A DNA stretch of 64,000 bases, from assembly GCA_004794785.1 (NCBI GenBank), contig SJOL01006485.1, positions 265,951-329,950 on the forward strand, read 5' to 3'. How positions within the stretch are numbered: position 1 is the stretch's first letter; each line of letters opens with the position of its first letter. Source of the DNA: Opisthorchis felineus. Taxonomy: Eukaryota > Platyhelminthes > Trematoda > Opisthorchiida > Opisthorchiidae. Below are positions 1-12,789 of this stretch, piece after piece. Below the pieces are notes generated by a model. The model made no database searches. It was not told the origin of the DNA and worked only from the letters and a program-made list of their open reading frames with translations. Both the position numbers and the translations under genes were made by a program.

Positions 1-348
1 CTATCGGTCTCCCTCATTCTGCTCGTATTTTTTGGCATTTATCATGCCTATCTCCAAGATGAAGATTAGGTAGTGGAGAAATCTGTCTAGTTCCACGCTG
101 GCTTCGGCATGTATACCAAGTAGTTGCTGCGAAAATGAACGTATCTCCTCTCTAGTCCGAGGTTCATCGCCGTTCATGCTTACGTGAAAATTAAATTTTA
201 CCCGCGTAGCTCCTTAAACTACTCTTCATTTCGTGGAGGAAACAACTCAGGAGGTTCCTGAATACTCTCCAACTCGCAATTTTCTTTTCTATCCCGTTGC
301 TCATTAGCTACCCGCTTACAGTGTGCGTATAACAACCGTTGAAATTCC
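1..348 (-). CDS. 3'-terminal exons of an unrecognised minus-strand gene
   Basis: Two minus-strand coding pieces join cleanly. The first (348 down to 223) follows an acceptor ending in TAG and encodes a basic/acidic stretch containing EFQRLLYAHCKRVANEQ and ELESIQEPPELFPP. It runs into a donor (GTAGTT) in phase 2. The second begins at 178 after an AAG acceptor, reads MNGDEPRTREEIRSFSQQ and later LDRFLHYLIFILEIG, and stops with TAG at 3-1. The intron between them is 44 bases, and joining creates a single Asp codon with the frame kept. The tail has a hydrophobic helix-like segment (HYLIFILEIGMI). I do not recognise the family. Stop, phase and residue composition support real coding; the join to the exon at 424-646 is not settled, because only a weak phase-2 donor there fits. 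Confidence 0.5.
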
Positions 349-423
349 CTACTTACCGAAGATATCAGATGCGGTCTAACAATTCTGCACCGTCAAAAAC
401 CTGGTCGGTGTTTTATGAGTAGA

Positions 424-646
424 TTATCTGTGACGTTGCGGGTACAATACTACCCTCACATAACGAGCCTTTCTAATACAGTCACAAGTGTCAGGCTGTT
501 GATACATCTCGAGTTCGACCACCTCTAGCACGACTGAATCCCCTCGGTTTTCTCGATGTTTTTTAGTGAGGGCATACCGTTCTTGCTGTTCAAGGTCTTC
601 TGAGCTTTCGGAATGCCAGAAGTGTACTCTTCCATCCAAAGACTTT
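424..646 (-). CDS. candidate internal exon of the same minus-strand gene
   Basis: An open frame starts directly after an AAAAG acceptor (around 647) and runs 60-70 codons, with SLDGRVHFWHSESSEDLEQ near its start and CDCIRKARY near its end, where a GTGAGG donor follows. Composition is charged and coding-like. A second frame through the first half (LWMEEYTSGIPKAQKTL) is also open and fits the phase of the upstream exon at 745-941 better, so the reading frame is uncertain. It lies between two better-supported minus-strand exons and is probably part of the same transcript. Function is not recognised. Confidence 0.35.
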
Positions 647-744
647 TACGTAGCAATGTGCATTCGACACATGTTCCCCGTCAGGCAGTTGCTCTCACTG
701 AACAGTAGAGTGAATTTAAATCCTATTAAATAATTCGATCCTAC

Positions 745-941
745 AGAATAGGGGTTGGATTGAGCAATCGACTGACTTCGTAAGGTAAATCTTCATACTT
801 TTCGGCTTTTCTGACAGCAAAACCATGGATGTGCGAGATGTCTGTATCTTTGTTAGCGACAGAATGGACCGTAATTCGATGGCTACACAGCCTTGACCGA
901 ACGGTCGGGAAAGACGACCGAGAAAGAACACTGGAGCTCAT
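745..941 (-). CDS. candidate first exon with mitochondrial-type presequence
   Basis: An ATG at 941 opens a 65-codon frame ending at a GTAGGA donor in phase 2. The N-terminus MSSSVLSRSSFPTVRSRLCS is rich in Ser and Arg and lacks acidic residues for about 28 positions, as expected for a mitochondrial import presequence. It continues with HGFAVRKAEKYEDLPYEVS. The exon is oriented away from DGCR6, whose start codon lies 563 bases to the right, so the two genes would be divergent. I infer it starts the gene whose end lies at 219-348 and 1-178. A further upstream minus-strand open frame (1050-1256) overlaps repeat-like sequence and was not included. Confidence 0.4.
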
Positions 942-1503
942 CGCCTCAGTTAAATAGTTGACCTCGCTGAGGCTTTGTGGGTACCCGAGCTCACCTCTTA
1001 TCGTCGACAGAATGATTAGTATGGTCCGGGATTGACCAACTTTTGCTCTTTACACTGAAATGCCGTTTGTTGGTGGTGGGGAGTTTTCCATCGAGGGCTC
1101 CTCGTGCAAGTGATGTCGGTCTTTAGCGAAAAGCGGAGAAAAGTTCAGCGCATCTCGGCTTGTCGCCAATACACGACTCACGGATTTGTCTGGGGCAATT
1201 CGAACCCACGAATTTCCGGTTACTACGCTGTTTGACCTTGGATTGATGATATACACTGTGACACTCTTATACTCAGACAGGATGTGGAGTCACTACCATT
1301 CGATCGCACACTTCGTATCATGTGATCCAGTGTTGGCAGGTTGCTCGAGCGACGAAGAGGCTGAGCGAAGTACAGGATCAGATATAGGTTTGAATCGCCA
1401 TAGCAATGCATGACGCATTTTTATGTGCATACCAGCCGCTGAGCGCGTGTGTGCATTTTCGCATTTTCAGAATGGGTGAAGGACTCGACTAAAATTTGCC
1501 ACC
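942..1503. promoter_or_regulatory. divergent intergenic region, candidate bidirectional promoter
   Basis: This stretch separates the start of the minus-strand gene (ATG at 941) from the DGCR6 start (ATG at 1504). No TATA box is obvious. Part of it (about 1185-1290) contains GAACCCACGAATTTCCGG-type sequence that resembles a tRNA-related repeat, so some of the interval may be inserted repeat rather than promoter. Shared promoter function is inferred from geometry only. Confidence 0.3.
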
Positions 1504-4500
1504 ATGTTTCGTTTCAACGAGCACGTGAGAATGGGTTCTGTGACAAAGTGGCTAGTTGAGTCGTAGTGACGACTGAGCGATTGTCTCCCGTTGTATTTAC
1601 AACTGATGGAAGCTTGAAGACATTTGGTCTACTTGCGTTCCTTCTCCGGCTCATTGGTTTTGCGTATGGCTAATTTGAATACTATTCAGTCAGATCCCTA
1701 GGATTTTCAGTAATATACCCATTCTTCAGCTTTCCCCACCCGATAAGTTGTAATCTCTTGGGATTGCGTGACAGGTTTACAGTCGCCCCACTAATCAACA
1801 TGCCTTATGGTATTTATCCTCCTGCGCCATATACTTCATTCACAGAGATATTCAAGCCGGGATTTCAGAGGCCGCCCTCACTCAGTTGGCCCACACGCTA
1901 GCCGATGGTGCAATTTTTGACTCTGTGATAGAGTTATCCGAGGCACAGCGGTCTGAAGAACACGCACTTCATAAACAGCTCATGTCACTTCGCTCGGAAC
2001 AATCAGGTAACAGATGACCTACTTTTCACGGATTATATTTCGTGTTTATCCTGACCTGCCTCTGACCATAGTCTATTAGACTCCTTTACTTTTTTGACTG
2101 CTCGATCTGTTTTTTTATCCCTCTCTGTTTCCAGTTTTCTGTGATCCTAACTATGAGCAGGTTATGATATTTCATACTGTCATGAGTGGTTTTGGTTGCT
2201 CTAAAGAACCAGGTTTGTACTTTTCACGCAGTTGCTGTGCTCTCAAAAAGAGTAGGGGTAGGGATGCATTGACCTATCTCAAGAAGGAGCTCTGCAAAGA
2301 ATGTCAAAACAACGTTCTCCGTTAACTGCATCCTTATCTTCGACCCTTATGACTGACGAAACACGTTGTTTTCACGTCTTTGTTTGCGTTGGAGGGATTA
2401 ATGCGTTGAAGTGCTTCAACAGGTCATCACAGCCATTGGTACGTGCGTCCAAGTGCTTTTCGTTAGGCAATTTATGTATTTGTATTAGTTCACCACTGAC
2501 TGAATTGAATTTCCTTATGCTCTGTCCGTGACGATGTCCATATTATGTTTAGTCAATTCACGAACCTCTGGTGCTCATGAATACAGATGTACTTTCACAA
2601 TGCTTCAGGTAGGATGGTCGAAAAATTAATTTGTGATAGCTACTGGAGTCTCCCAGGACTGGGGTATTTGCAAATTGCAGAAACACTTGAGAACTAACTG
2701 AGAAATTGTAGGTGAACTGGAACTGCGTACCCATACGCTATCCTGAAATCTGTCGCATCAGTGATATCACCTTAGAACCCTGCCTCATAAAAATTGCCTG
2801 GGCACACAACTGACGGACCAGTGTGCTTGCACCTGGGTCACATGTTGATCGCCTTCCCCAGATTCCAGGACGAGCCAGGATTCTTGTTTAGTGTGCAGAA
2901 TATAGACGACAACGATGTCTTTTTATGGGTTTCCTCACTAAAATAATGTGCAGGGAAAGTTGAATGACGTATCCTTCTGTTCCGCAACGCAACGACCTTT
3001 ACGTCAGCACTTTGGTAAATATTTGAATCGGCATGCACACCGCCATTATTAAAACTGTTTCGCACTGAAGCACATACACCCCGGTTAACAATGGAATAGC
3101 AGCCTCGCCACCAATGACAATCATTACAGTAGTTCTGTCCAAGTATGTTTTGTCATGTGTGGTTCATTACTGTGTCTGTTTACGTGAATTCACAATGACC
3201 CACGTCCGTAAACGCCAGTTTATCGACCTCACTAATGAGCATTGTGCACCGCGGAAAACCTCCCATGTTGTAGTAGTAACCGTTGTGATATAGGTGGAGT
3301 ATCCTCACCACAGTCAGAAAGCAAAGGGAGCTTCGGTACCTCATAGCGTTGTCGTCATGAATGTTTGTCTTGTCCGAATTTTCCCCCGAGTATTCTTGTA
3401 TTTAGCCCCACTGACCTCCGTTTCGACTACCACAGTTCTAATCCCCTTACGGAGTCCCCAAATTGGCTGTCTACTATTTTGTTAAAACTTTGTACACAAG
3501 TTGCTCCATCAGTAAAGACGTAAAACGTATTATCTTTATTACTACTTCTGCGGCTAATCTCATTTAATTTTGAGGATCATGTTTAAAAAAATATGAAGAG
3601 GAAACAATGTAACTGGCTCATTGTGCAAAAGAACATAAAAGGGGAAAACCGTTCAGAAAAAAGCGTGCCACCGCTAGTTCACTTAATCGGGTTAGATCAC
3701 CTCTGAAATGTGTAGGAGAGTTTGACTTGAAAATACTCAGATAGATATAGGCAACTGATGAAAGGACAAGCCATGTTCAGTACTTTTCAAGGGGTAGAAA
3801 ATAGCGGCACAGCGAAGACTCACACTCTAGGTGTTTTTCTCATGCGGCGGCAGGTCTGTAGGTTAGCGGCAAGAAAGTTCAGTCACCCCTTGTGTCATAC
3901 GTACAGAGGAAGCCAAAAATGGTGAGCAAACATATATCACCGACTGTTGCCCCAGACAACCCCAGTTCAACAACAACCTTGGCTTATTGGTGAAAAACAT
4001 GCCCCACTATGAAAGAATCAGCAGTTCGTGAACCAAAATGTCAACATCAATCATTGGCACTTGGGGCTGAGAAAATTCAGCTAGTCACGATGACCATGCC
4101 GAGTGTTTTCTCCTCTCAGTTTCGGCAGATCACACCGGGAGTGAACCCATGGATCCATGTCCGCGGAAATACGAGGCCTAGATTCTAGGTTGTTTAACCT
4201 AGAAGTTTTAGCCTTGATAAGCATGGAATAGCGCTTCGGCATCGCCTTGTCCTCATATTATCTTTCCCTACGACACCGGAATCTGTTGAACCCATCCATC
4301 GTGAAACGATCTGGGCAACTAAGTGGGATTTCTTTTGGGTAGCACAAATTGAATCAAAACTCTAGCTAACGTTGGCAGTATGTGAAAAGTTACTGTAATC
4401 AAAAACATCAAAGTCAATAATGGTCTTAAGTACAAGCCAGGGAAATTTAGGATATCTGGGTTTACATTCTGCTTCCGAATAATTCATTTCTTTTTATGTA

Positions 4501-7500
4501 TCACTGGTCTTTTGTTAGTATCTAACCTTGACCGGCACCAGCGGGGCTGCCTTATGTTTGCAGATACACACGAACGTGCAGCCGAATGTAGCCCCTTCTC
4601 TGGTTTGGAAGTTCGCATTGTTTGACAACCGACTGATTAAAGTCAAATTAACAAAAGAAAATAGGGTCTCCACAACTGACCAATATTGCAATTTTCCTCT
4701 CTTCAGTAAATGGGCAATCCGGGGAAATCTATACAATTCCTACGGGGCCAGACTTAGTGGACGGGGACTTCCGGTTTGCGAACATTGTTATCCACCTTCT
4801 CCCGTAGTGCACCGGATTGAGAGAGTTTTTGGAAGTAGGACTCAGGATTCTGTTAAGTAGCGACATTTCGGTTGACAGTAACGAAGCACTTTACACGTTC
4901 AGTGTAATTTCCCACCTTCTTGTTGCTGTAATCCGATCATCCCCTCAAGTAACAAACAGCGAGCGAAAATGAACGCGTACATCTGGATTAATGCCCAGTT
5001 AGGTTGTAAGATTCGGCCACGGCCAAAGTTTAGGGGCGCGCCCTGAATATAACATCCGGTGGATGCGTCCTACTGTTTTGTTGTCGCCGTGCCGTCCCAA
5101 CTCCGTGGGATATTGAAGCCCACCTAGTTACCCGACTGGCTGCTGGTTTTCTACCCATGTCATGGTTACCGTTATTGAACCCAGAGAGTCGATCACGTGG
5201 TAGTATCCTTGGCTGATTGTCCTCATGAAGTGGCTCCTGTGGGATTTGTCCCACTTATTATCGGTTGTTGCAGTTGACTGTCTACATGTCATAGCAGGCG
5301 CACGGCATCCGGGCTTTGGCCTAACATTAAAATCTAAGTTTGGTATCACTGAACTAATTCTCCTGTACAGGGTATTCAAATGAGTTACACTACTGCAACC
5401 GTCAATAGCAGATGAAATCCACCTGTTTTTTTGTTGAGATCCATCTGAACGCTTTCAGCTGCCAGAGGTCATGGAGGCAGCTCCTCGTTGTTCGGAATAA
5501 ATGTAGGAATAGGGATGCTGGGTTGAGGGTACGACAAAGATGAAAGATAAATTCTCTGGACTCTGACGGGGTCGGATAGGCCAGTGGAGAATACAGTAGG
5601 CCGGTATTCGTTCTTATATTTATCAGTCCAGTGCTCTCACGCGCAGGATAAGCAATGCCACATGCGGGTTGTTCGCTCATAGTTCATTTACTACCTTTAC
5701 CTAGGGTATGAATTCTGATCTCATTCATGTTGGTCCATTTTTGTAGCTGAGAGGACCGCACTGCGCAATAAGCATCGTGAAGAACGTGCAATTAATGCCT
5801 CTCGCCAACATCATTTACCAATTCTACAGAAGGAACAAGAACAGGAACTACAGGTACCTCAACCGGCATCTTGTATTTTATGTTTAGATCTTTTCAGTCA
5901 TCTTCTATTTGTTTCTCATTGATTGTGAGTTCCGTGCTCCTGTTCCATGCTTTTACAGATTGTTATGAGATTTCTACTCGGTTCTATGTCCACCTCTTGT
6001 CATTCATGCTCTGACTTCACAAGAAGCCTCTATCTAGACAATGCCTTAGTGATGCAGCATTCTCTCGCTATAAGAATTCTTCACCTAAAGAACGCTTTTG
6101 CTTAATGACGGCCAAGTTTGCTTTCGTGGTGGTCCAGGGCTCACTAACGTAATTTTATCTATATGGTGCATAACTCCTACTGTTGCCCCCATCTAGAAAC
6201 CACATGATTGAATCGAACAAAAGTAACCTTTCGTCGTCTGTTTCGAAACACTAGTAAAGGCTTTAATGTCCGCTTTTCCCTGCTTGGAGAATAGCACCAA
6301 GGGCCGACGTACCTCGTACTTTCCATGGTTTTCGGGTTGATTATTGGTCAGCCAGCAGTCGACCTGTCGCGGATTAGCTCACCGATGAAGGCCACGACGC
6401 CATCGCCGTGAGGCTATCCGTTACGCAACACCGGATTTGTTGACTGAGGGCCAAAACGGAGTGAAAATGGCATTGCACCGTTGCGAGCTACGAATGGAAA
6501 ACCAGCTGTGCATTTGGGATTCTCGGGTCGCTCAAAAAAGACTGGCGGAAGTCCAGCACCACTGTCTACTGGCCGTCGTCAGATAGGAACGTAGTTTTCT
6601 GGTATGCCATTCCTCGTAGAGCGTTAAGTTAGTTTTTGCCGAGCTGAGGTGAAGGATGGTGTTTCCGATGCATACCTTATTCCGAAGAAGTTCCGTTATT
6701 ACAGATGTGATCAATTTGCCGGGAGATGTGATGGAATTCAGTTGTATGTTAAGTCTACTTTGCAATGTAGACTTCCTCGTACTGGATGAATGCGGATGGT
6801 CTTGCAGAGATGGTTATCTGAAAAGTGCGGGTGAAATCTCAGAGGCTTGTTGGCAGACAACAACCAGCTTAAGCATGATGCCATTACAATGCGCGCTAGC
6901 ACCACGTTGAACAACGAGGTGCCTGTATCACCCGTCAATCCCTTTACGTATCGCTACGACACTACAATTCCATCGCACAAGGCCATAAAATGTCTTCTGC
7001 CGGGGCTGTGCATGACGAATCATTTCGGTTGTTTTGGATAAACTGGCGGTACAGGTACAGTAGGGGCGTAGTTCCATCTGATGAGAAATATATCGTGGTT
7101 TATAGCCTTGAGAGGGTGGTCCTGCTAGCCCGAACTTCCTCTATGGCTCATGACAACTTAGGAAGTAGTGGTGCTGAAGAGGTATCATCACTTATGCTAC
7201 CTGCGATGCCAGTAAACTGTACGCTGTCGGATTGTTATACATCTGCGAGGTGAGAAGTAGCAATTAAATCCCCAGCTACGACGAGAAGAAAGCACCCTCT
7301 ATGAGAGAGGTCTTTGGAGGAAAACTTTTACTTTCCCAGGCAGTTTGTAGTTTCAGCAATGCTATGCCTATGTTTCGGATTACACTGGTAAACATCAAAT
7401 TCATTAGCACACAGCCTAAGTAGCCAGTAGGGAACGAGCGCTGTCTTATGGATAATTTTCAACATGGCAGAAAGATGACACGGAAATTTATAGCCCAAAC

Positions 7501-9713
7501 TTTTTGGAAAGTAAACTATGAATATTTCAAAAATTAAATTCTATGGGAGTACTGACATCCTCAACACGGATGTATTTGTTCTCTTGCTCAAACTGCATGA
7601 TACACTATGTCCCGACAGGTTCCACCGTCTGACTCTGTGAAGGTGCGCAGGCTGTGGGGTTTATTTATTTAGGTTTTAGTAAGACTACCCTTCTAGACAT
7701 TTTCTGGTTACGTCGGCCCCCTTCACATCTACCCGAAATGGCCCTGGATCACGTACAGGGAAGCCACCAAAGGATGAGGGTAAACGCCAATTGTTGACCA
7801 ATTATGCAGCTGACAGTGGTACCTCTCTAGGGTCAGTTATTAGTCCGGTACTGTTTGGTTTGCATGCGCACAGCCTACCGGAAAGATAGGAGGAAGTGTC
7901 TCGGGCGATCTCAAAATGTGGAATATTCGTGGACAATAGGATTCTGCGGGACTACAAGGGGTGCTCAGCCGGCGGATGATGGGCTGCTGCAGCTGGACTT
8001 TCAGTGAACGCTTCTAGATTTCAGCATCTACTCACAATCAGAACACGGGATCCCTTCGTTTTCCGAGAGCCCGGATCAGACAGCAGAGTAGGTATACGAC
8101 TTTGGGGTATACCTTAGGGTCCATCTGAAGAAACACCATACCTCCAAGTTAGTTGTCGTATGCTCTGGGCTCTCTCTCGGTCAGCCTAGACGAGAAAGAC
8201 TGCCGTTCATCCAACCGTTACCTGAATATGGTTAGCCTGCATTACATTCGTGCTCCAAAATCGAATGTTACCAGCCAGAGAGGACTCAGCATATGGTAGT
8301 CGGGTGGATATCCGAGCTAAGGACCATGATGCATATAGAGAGCGGTCTTATTAAAGGTCTGTTCATCGTCAACTACCGCTCCACAAAAAACGGACGTGAT
8401 TTCTTTTTTCGCCGTTGCTCAACGCGGTGAAGACTGTTCGCACATTCAGGCTGGAGAAGCCAATATTGAACGGACCAGTATCTGTACTCGGTCTCCTCCA
8501 TGGTAGTGGAATGGTATTCTGCTCAAATGTCGTCACAGCACTCACGATTATAGGGTCCAAAGGCAAAGTGGATGAGCGCAGTGATCTGGAACTACTACTA
8601 GACTCCAGGGGCTGCTGCCTATGGTTCCTCTCTCCCTCCCTTACCCATATCAATGGCGCTCCGCATGGTGACTGACGCAGAGTATAAGTGACACAGATCG
8701 CCGTTGTCCACTGCTCTGGTCCCGACTAAACCGGAACTTGTCGGCTTCGCTTACCCGCCGTGTTCTTTATTGCACGCCATCTGAATTTACCGGCTTTGGT
8801 GTGGTGAGGTGAACGGCTAAGATGCAGTTCTGGAAACCGACCCGAGTGCACTGGACTGCTGAAAACCGTTTTAGCGTTAATGAGGTTGGGTGGATTGCTC
8901 CGAGGACGTCAACTGGTTTTTCCCTTCCCATAATCCTCAATTTGAAGTAAGTTCAGTACCACCACTGTGGTTCGAACGCGTCCCCTGTTTTTCGATTGCT
9001 CCTGGTAACTTTACAGTGCTCTTTCCTGCTTTCGCCGAGTTGCATAGCAGCCTTGTACGGAAAAGTACCACACTTGAACCCAACAAAACACTGATGGCTG
9101 AAGTAGTGGAGGCATGGCTACCAGCTTTACAGCCGCCGGGAACAGGAGCAAATCTTCGTTGGGCTTATTCCCATAACTGTCGTGCATAAATAAACTAGGA
9201 TCCACGACGTTAATCGTTACTTTTAATAAAGGAGTGTGTGACTTCATTTCAGTGGATTACACTTGTTGCTACTCGAAAGGTGATTTTACTGCTGTACCTT
9301 TGATTAACGGTTTTTCGTCGGAATGGTACATACTGTGTCAAGTCTTCATGAGCTATCAATATCGTTAGTTGTGGGAAATTGTCGGATGTAATCCTATTGA
9401 CCCAAGTTTTACTGGAATTCGTAAACTACTATGTCCACCTAATTTCTCTCGATGCCATTCACAGCGTTTGACCAAACGACAGATGGACTCAATGCGTAGT
9501 CTGACCACTCACATTGTGCATTCCTTGGACGGTCGGGTGATGGAACAACAGTCTGCCCTGGAGCAAATCGGTTGCCCCCTTTTTATTCGTACAACCAACC
9601 CTCATCAAATTCGTATTCAAATGCGTGTCCTTGACTGGATAATGCGATTATCCCATCGGCCCCTACCTACTGAACTTCGTACACCATCCGTTCCCAACAA
9701 ATGGCCTCCTTGA
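1504..9713 (+). CDS. DGCR6: DGCR6 homologue (DiGeorge critical region 6 / gonadal family), four exons
   Basis: Exons are 1504-1562, 1846-2006, 5747-5853 and 9465-9713; summed length 576 bases gives 191 residues plus TGA, close to the family's 190-220. The ATG sits in a perfect GCCACC context. All internal junctions are GT..AG and phases agree (2, 1, 0), creating Ser and Ala codons across the first two joins. Family matches run in order: exon 2 carries LTQLAHTLADGAIFDSVIEL and QRSEEHALHKQL; exon 3 ALRNKHREERA and HHLPILQKEQEQEL; exon 4 SLDGRVMEQQSALEQIGCP, then TTNPHQIRIQMRVL and DWIMRL. These correspond to the conserved LALALLDGTVFEIV, HNLPVLQ and TTNPQE..LQMNLLELI regions of animal DGCR6. 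The protein is a mostly helical, coiled-coil intracellular protein of poorly defined function. Exons 2-4 are firm; exon 1 rests on Kozak, phase and weaker similarity, and its donor (GTAGTG) is not optimal. Confidence 0.9.
2007..5746 (+). other. DGCR6 intron 2
   Basis: This intron runs from GTAACA to a TTTTTGTAG acceptor. I see no convincing nested gene. A minus-strand frame near 2945-3058 (containing GGVHADSNIYQSADVKVV) is flanked by an AAACAG and a GTGAGG signal and could be a small exon or a relic, but nothing else supports it. The 110-codon plus-strand frame at 4528-4860 has no family resemblance and lacks splice logic. The rest appears to be unannotated, repeat-like DNA. Confidence 0.7.
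5854..9464 (+). other. DGCR6 intron 3
   Basis: This intron runs from GTACCT to the CATTCACAG acceptor. It holds a decayed LINE reverse-transcriptase fragment (about 7800-8350). Open frames around 6650-7250, 8370-8675 and 8890-9189 show no domain and overlap on both strands, so I treat them as chance. Confidence 0.7.
7800..8350 (+). mobile_element. decayed non-LTR retrotransposon (LINE) reverse-transcriptase fragment
   Basis: Translating the plus strand in shifting frames gives hallmark non-LTR reverse-transcriptase pieces in the right order. SLGSVISPVLFGLH around 7830-7865 matches the (P)QGSVISPVLF block. A degenerate VDNRILRDYKG at about 7928-7960 sits where the catalytic Y-x-DD loop should be. 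FGVYLRVHLKKHHTSKL around 8100-8155 matches the LGV.LD..L.W..H..K block. Several frameshifts and stops show it is dead. The arrangement is CR1/Jockey-like, but a clade call needs a search. Confidence 0.6.
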
Positions 9714-12700
9714 CTGTGTCGGTTCTTTCATTCCCCGAATCGTGTATTAGTCTCCTGTCCAGTAAACTAGGCCCGACGTTGTTCCGGTGACGCGTTTGGT
9801 TGCGTATTACCACTGTCATGTAACTTGTGTGATAAAAAAAATGCCACCTGATAAATGCGTTTTCTTTGCCTCCTACGGAAACAAGTTTGGACTGGAACAT
9901 GAAGTGGGCAGTTCGATCGCAGTCCAGTCTTTACTCCGTTACATAATCATAATAAGTAACAAGTCCTCTGTCTGCAGACCCTCAAAGGCCAAGTTAATGA
10001 GGTGGTTTGAATTAAGGCGAGGAAAAGCGTGTGATGTCAGCTCTATGGTGCATGATTACTCGAGAGTGAATGCCATCGGGAAATCAACGACATGTATTCC
10101 CTATACCTGTCTTTGCGTGCCTGCCAGTGTATGGCCGATCGCGCTAAAAGTTATCTGTCTTTTGTGAGCGCAACTACGATGTTCGTGTTCGATATGAGGA
10201 ATTTTACAGAAAAACAACCCATACTTCAGTAGTACCATGTGCTTTCCGCTAAGGAGGTGTGACAGCAATGCTCTCCTCTCTTTTCACGCAAGGATGGCAT
10301 TTTTCGCAATTCTCTTTACTAGGGAATCCATCTTTAATTGGAAAAGGAGCTGCGACTGATTGTGTATGACGTTTAGGGTGGGAAAACTTTCATGTGAATA
10401 TCGGACAGTTCATACAACTACCGCATGCAAATGAATCCCATGAGCACCTGGTCACCGTCCACCTTTGTGTGCATCTGGATTCTAATCAACTTATCGGCTG
10501 AAGTCGATTGTGGACTTAAATTTCGAAGCGGAGTTTGACAAGCGACGCAAGGGTTGGTTGCACAGTTCCCCTCCCCAGGGGTAAATGCCATCTCAGAGCC
10601 AAATGTTCTCCGTTTTCCTGACAATGTGAATCGTCATCGTAAACCATTTGTTTATTTTCTTCATACCTGTTAGTGTTCAAACTGTCATATGTGGAAGCAA
10701 ATTCCAATGCAACTGGAGCGCAGACATGCAGTGCAGTGTGTAGTTTTCTTATCATCTTTCTATCTCAGAAGTGCGGATTTTTTACGAAGCAGTAGATACG
10801 GATCGAGCTGGATTTGCGTCCTAAATCTTCGATGCTAGTTATTCTGCAGTTATATCCAACCGCTTCGAACCACAGCACTTACAAAGATTGACAACAGTCT
10901 CTTCAGTTGGATGATTGACGTAACATAGTAGCAGCGCTTTCAGACTCTTGTGGATCGTTTAGGCTAAGTTACCATTCCATACGGACAAATTCGAGGAAGA
11001 GTGAGCCACACATCACGAAGCGTTTGTGATGGGGAACCAACCAAACGCGGACTGCTTTGTAATTTATTCCAGTTGTATCCGAGGCCTCCCGGACTCTCAA
11101 TGAATCTGCCTGTCCAAACGGTGAATCGAGGAAGGTATACACACAATACATTGTAGCCAATTGTGTTGTTGGATACCTATGACGAATAAGTAATTGTGGC
11201 ATGGACAGTTGCTTTCCCGGGCCGAGTCCGAAGTAGCCGGCTGGACAGTAAGACGCGGGGGAATTTAATGAGTTCAAAACTGCGACTGTTTTGGTTTTGA
11301 ACAGTTACCGCATGCACTAGCGTCCTTCAAATGAAGTCCGTATATGTTCAGAAAGCGGAGAGCATTCATTTTGTGATTTATTTGTAGTATGCATCTCATG
11401 TGTCTGTGCAGGGTGTGAATCCGCTGTATTTCTGTCAGTAGCCAAGCCCCATACTGCTCACCCACTAGTGGCTGGTCAACAGTGTAATTAACGCGCGCCC
11501 AAACAGGATTAACGCCACCATCCTTCAGCTGCGGTTCACGTCCCCTAATCCGCTGTTGATTAGCTCATCGAGTGACGATTTCTCAGAAGCGAAATCCATG
11601 CGAATTATGGACTGCTTTGCTTTTCTGAGAGGAATACTTATTAGAATAAGAAGTTGAAGCTTTCAGATCCATCTACTGTCCACAAACTGTGACCCTTATA
11701 TAGATTTTGGGGAACTGAGTTGCAAATACCGCAAATATACTTCCCCGAGGCTTACAAATGGGTTTGGTACCTAGAATTCTTTCCAGACATGCCTAATATC
11801 AAAGTAAATGTACTGCAAAAGTGCCGCCCCAGGTTTCAGCTGATGCGCTATTCGAGCTATCGTAATAGTTTCTTTCATGTAACATTACTTACAAGGTTGT
11901 TGGAACATCTTGGGTGCATTAACTATATTGCACTAGTATGTGCGAATCACGCACACGCAAGAGTATTGAACACCTAAGGCATTCAGTCCAGGCGAAATGG
12001 ACAATTCCATCCTGCTCTCACGAAAGCTCTTCAATAATGCCCGGATTCAAATTCACTTTCATCACCCCAATGCACAACGTACGAAGTACAATTTGTCCTG
12101 AGGAAATCTCCTCGAAGGTGTTCCCTTGATGGGGAAGTGCTGTATCAATTGTCTCCTACCACCCTGGAAGGTCTTGTGTTTGATTCAGTGGAGCTCAATC
12201 CTGGTGAACCATTTTGTGCGAGCTGGGTTGAGCACCCTGTTGTCAGTTTGATCCATGGCTGAACTAGCAGGAAATAGAAAGTCGAGTTTACCTAGCATTG
12301 TGCACAGGCCAACTACTAGTTTTTAGATGTCTACCTGTTCAGCATTTCACCGTAGCTTTAATCCGTCTACAGTTGGACAGCTGGGGAAAACTTCTGGCCC
12401 TCTGACAAATGTGGGGACATAACTTCTATTGATTTTGCACTACTGGTTATGTTTGAGTAGCTCAACGAGTGGCAACGAATGGGCTGCCCATAGAAGCCCA
12501 GTGACAACGAAGGTCACTCAGATCGTCCGCTGTACGAAACAGAAGTTGATACATGCATGACCTGCATAGAATACCGAGCGCCAACCGGATTCCAGAAAGC
12601 CAGTGACAACGCAGTTGTCTTATGGGATATGTGAGCGTTTTTTGAGACAAGTCCTCAAGGTTGCAGTGTGGTACACGTATAGCACGTTCCGAGACGAGCC

Positions 12701-12745
12701 TGGCTGAAATTCTCAGTGGTCTTTTATGGAATGAGCCTATGTAAG

Positions 12746-12789
12746 GATTCGAAATGAGGAAATATTCCTCATTCGAAATGAGGAAATGA
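12746..12789. repeat. short duplicated palindromic segment
   Basis: ATTCGAAATGAGGAAAT occurs twice, separated by ATTCCTC, so the unit reads as a near-palindrome (AATGAGGAA / TTCCTCATT) and as a direct duplication. It is a local slippage or hairpin-type repeat with no further context. Confidence 0.7.

Noticed and set aside
1050..1256. Minus-strand frame as an extra exon of the left-hand gene
   Set aside because: It overlaps tRNA-repeat-like sequence (GAACCCACGAATTTCCGG) and its donor (GTGTAA) is weak.
9787..10167. 126-codon plus-strand frame after DGCR6
   Set aside because: No family resemblance, no splice logic, and DGCR6 already ends at a clear stop at 9713.
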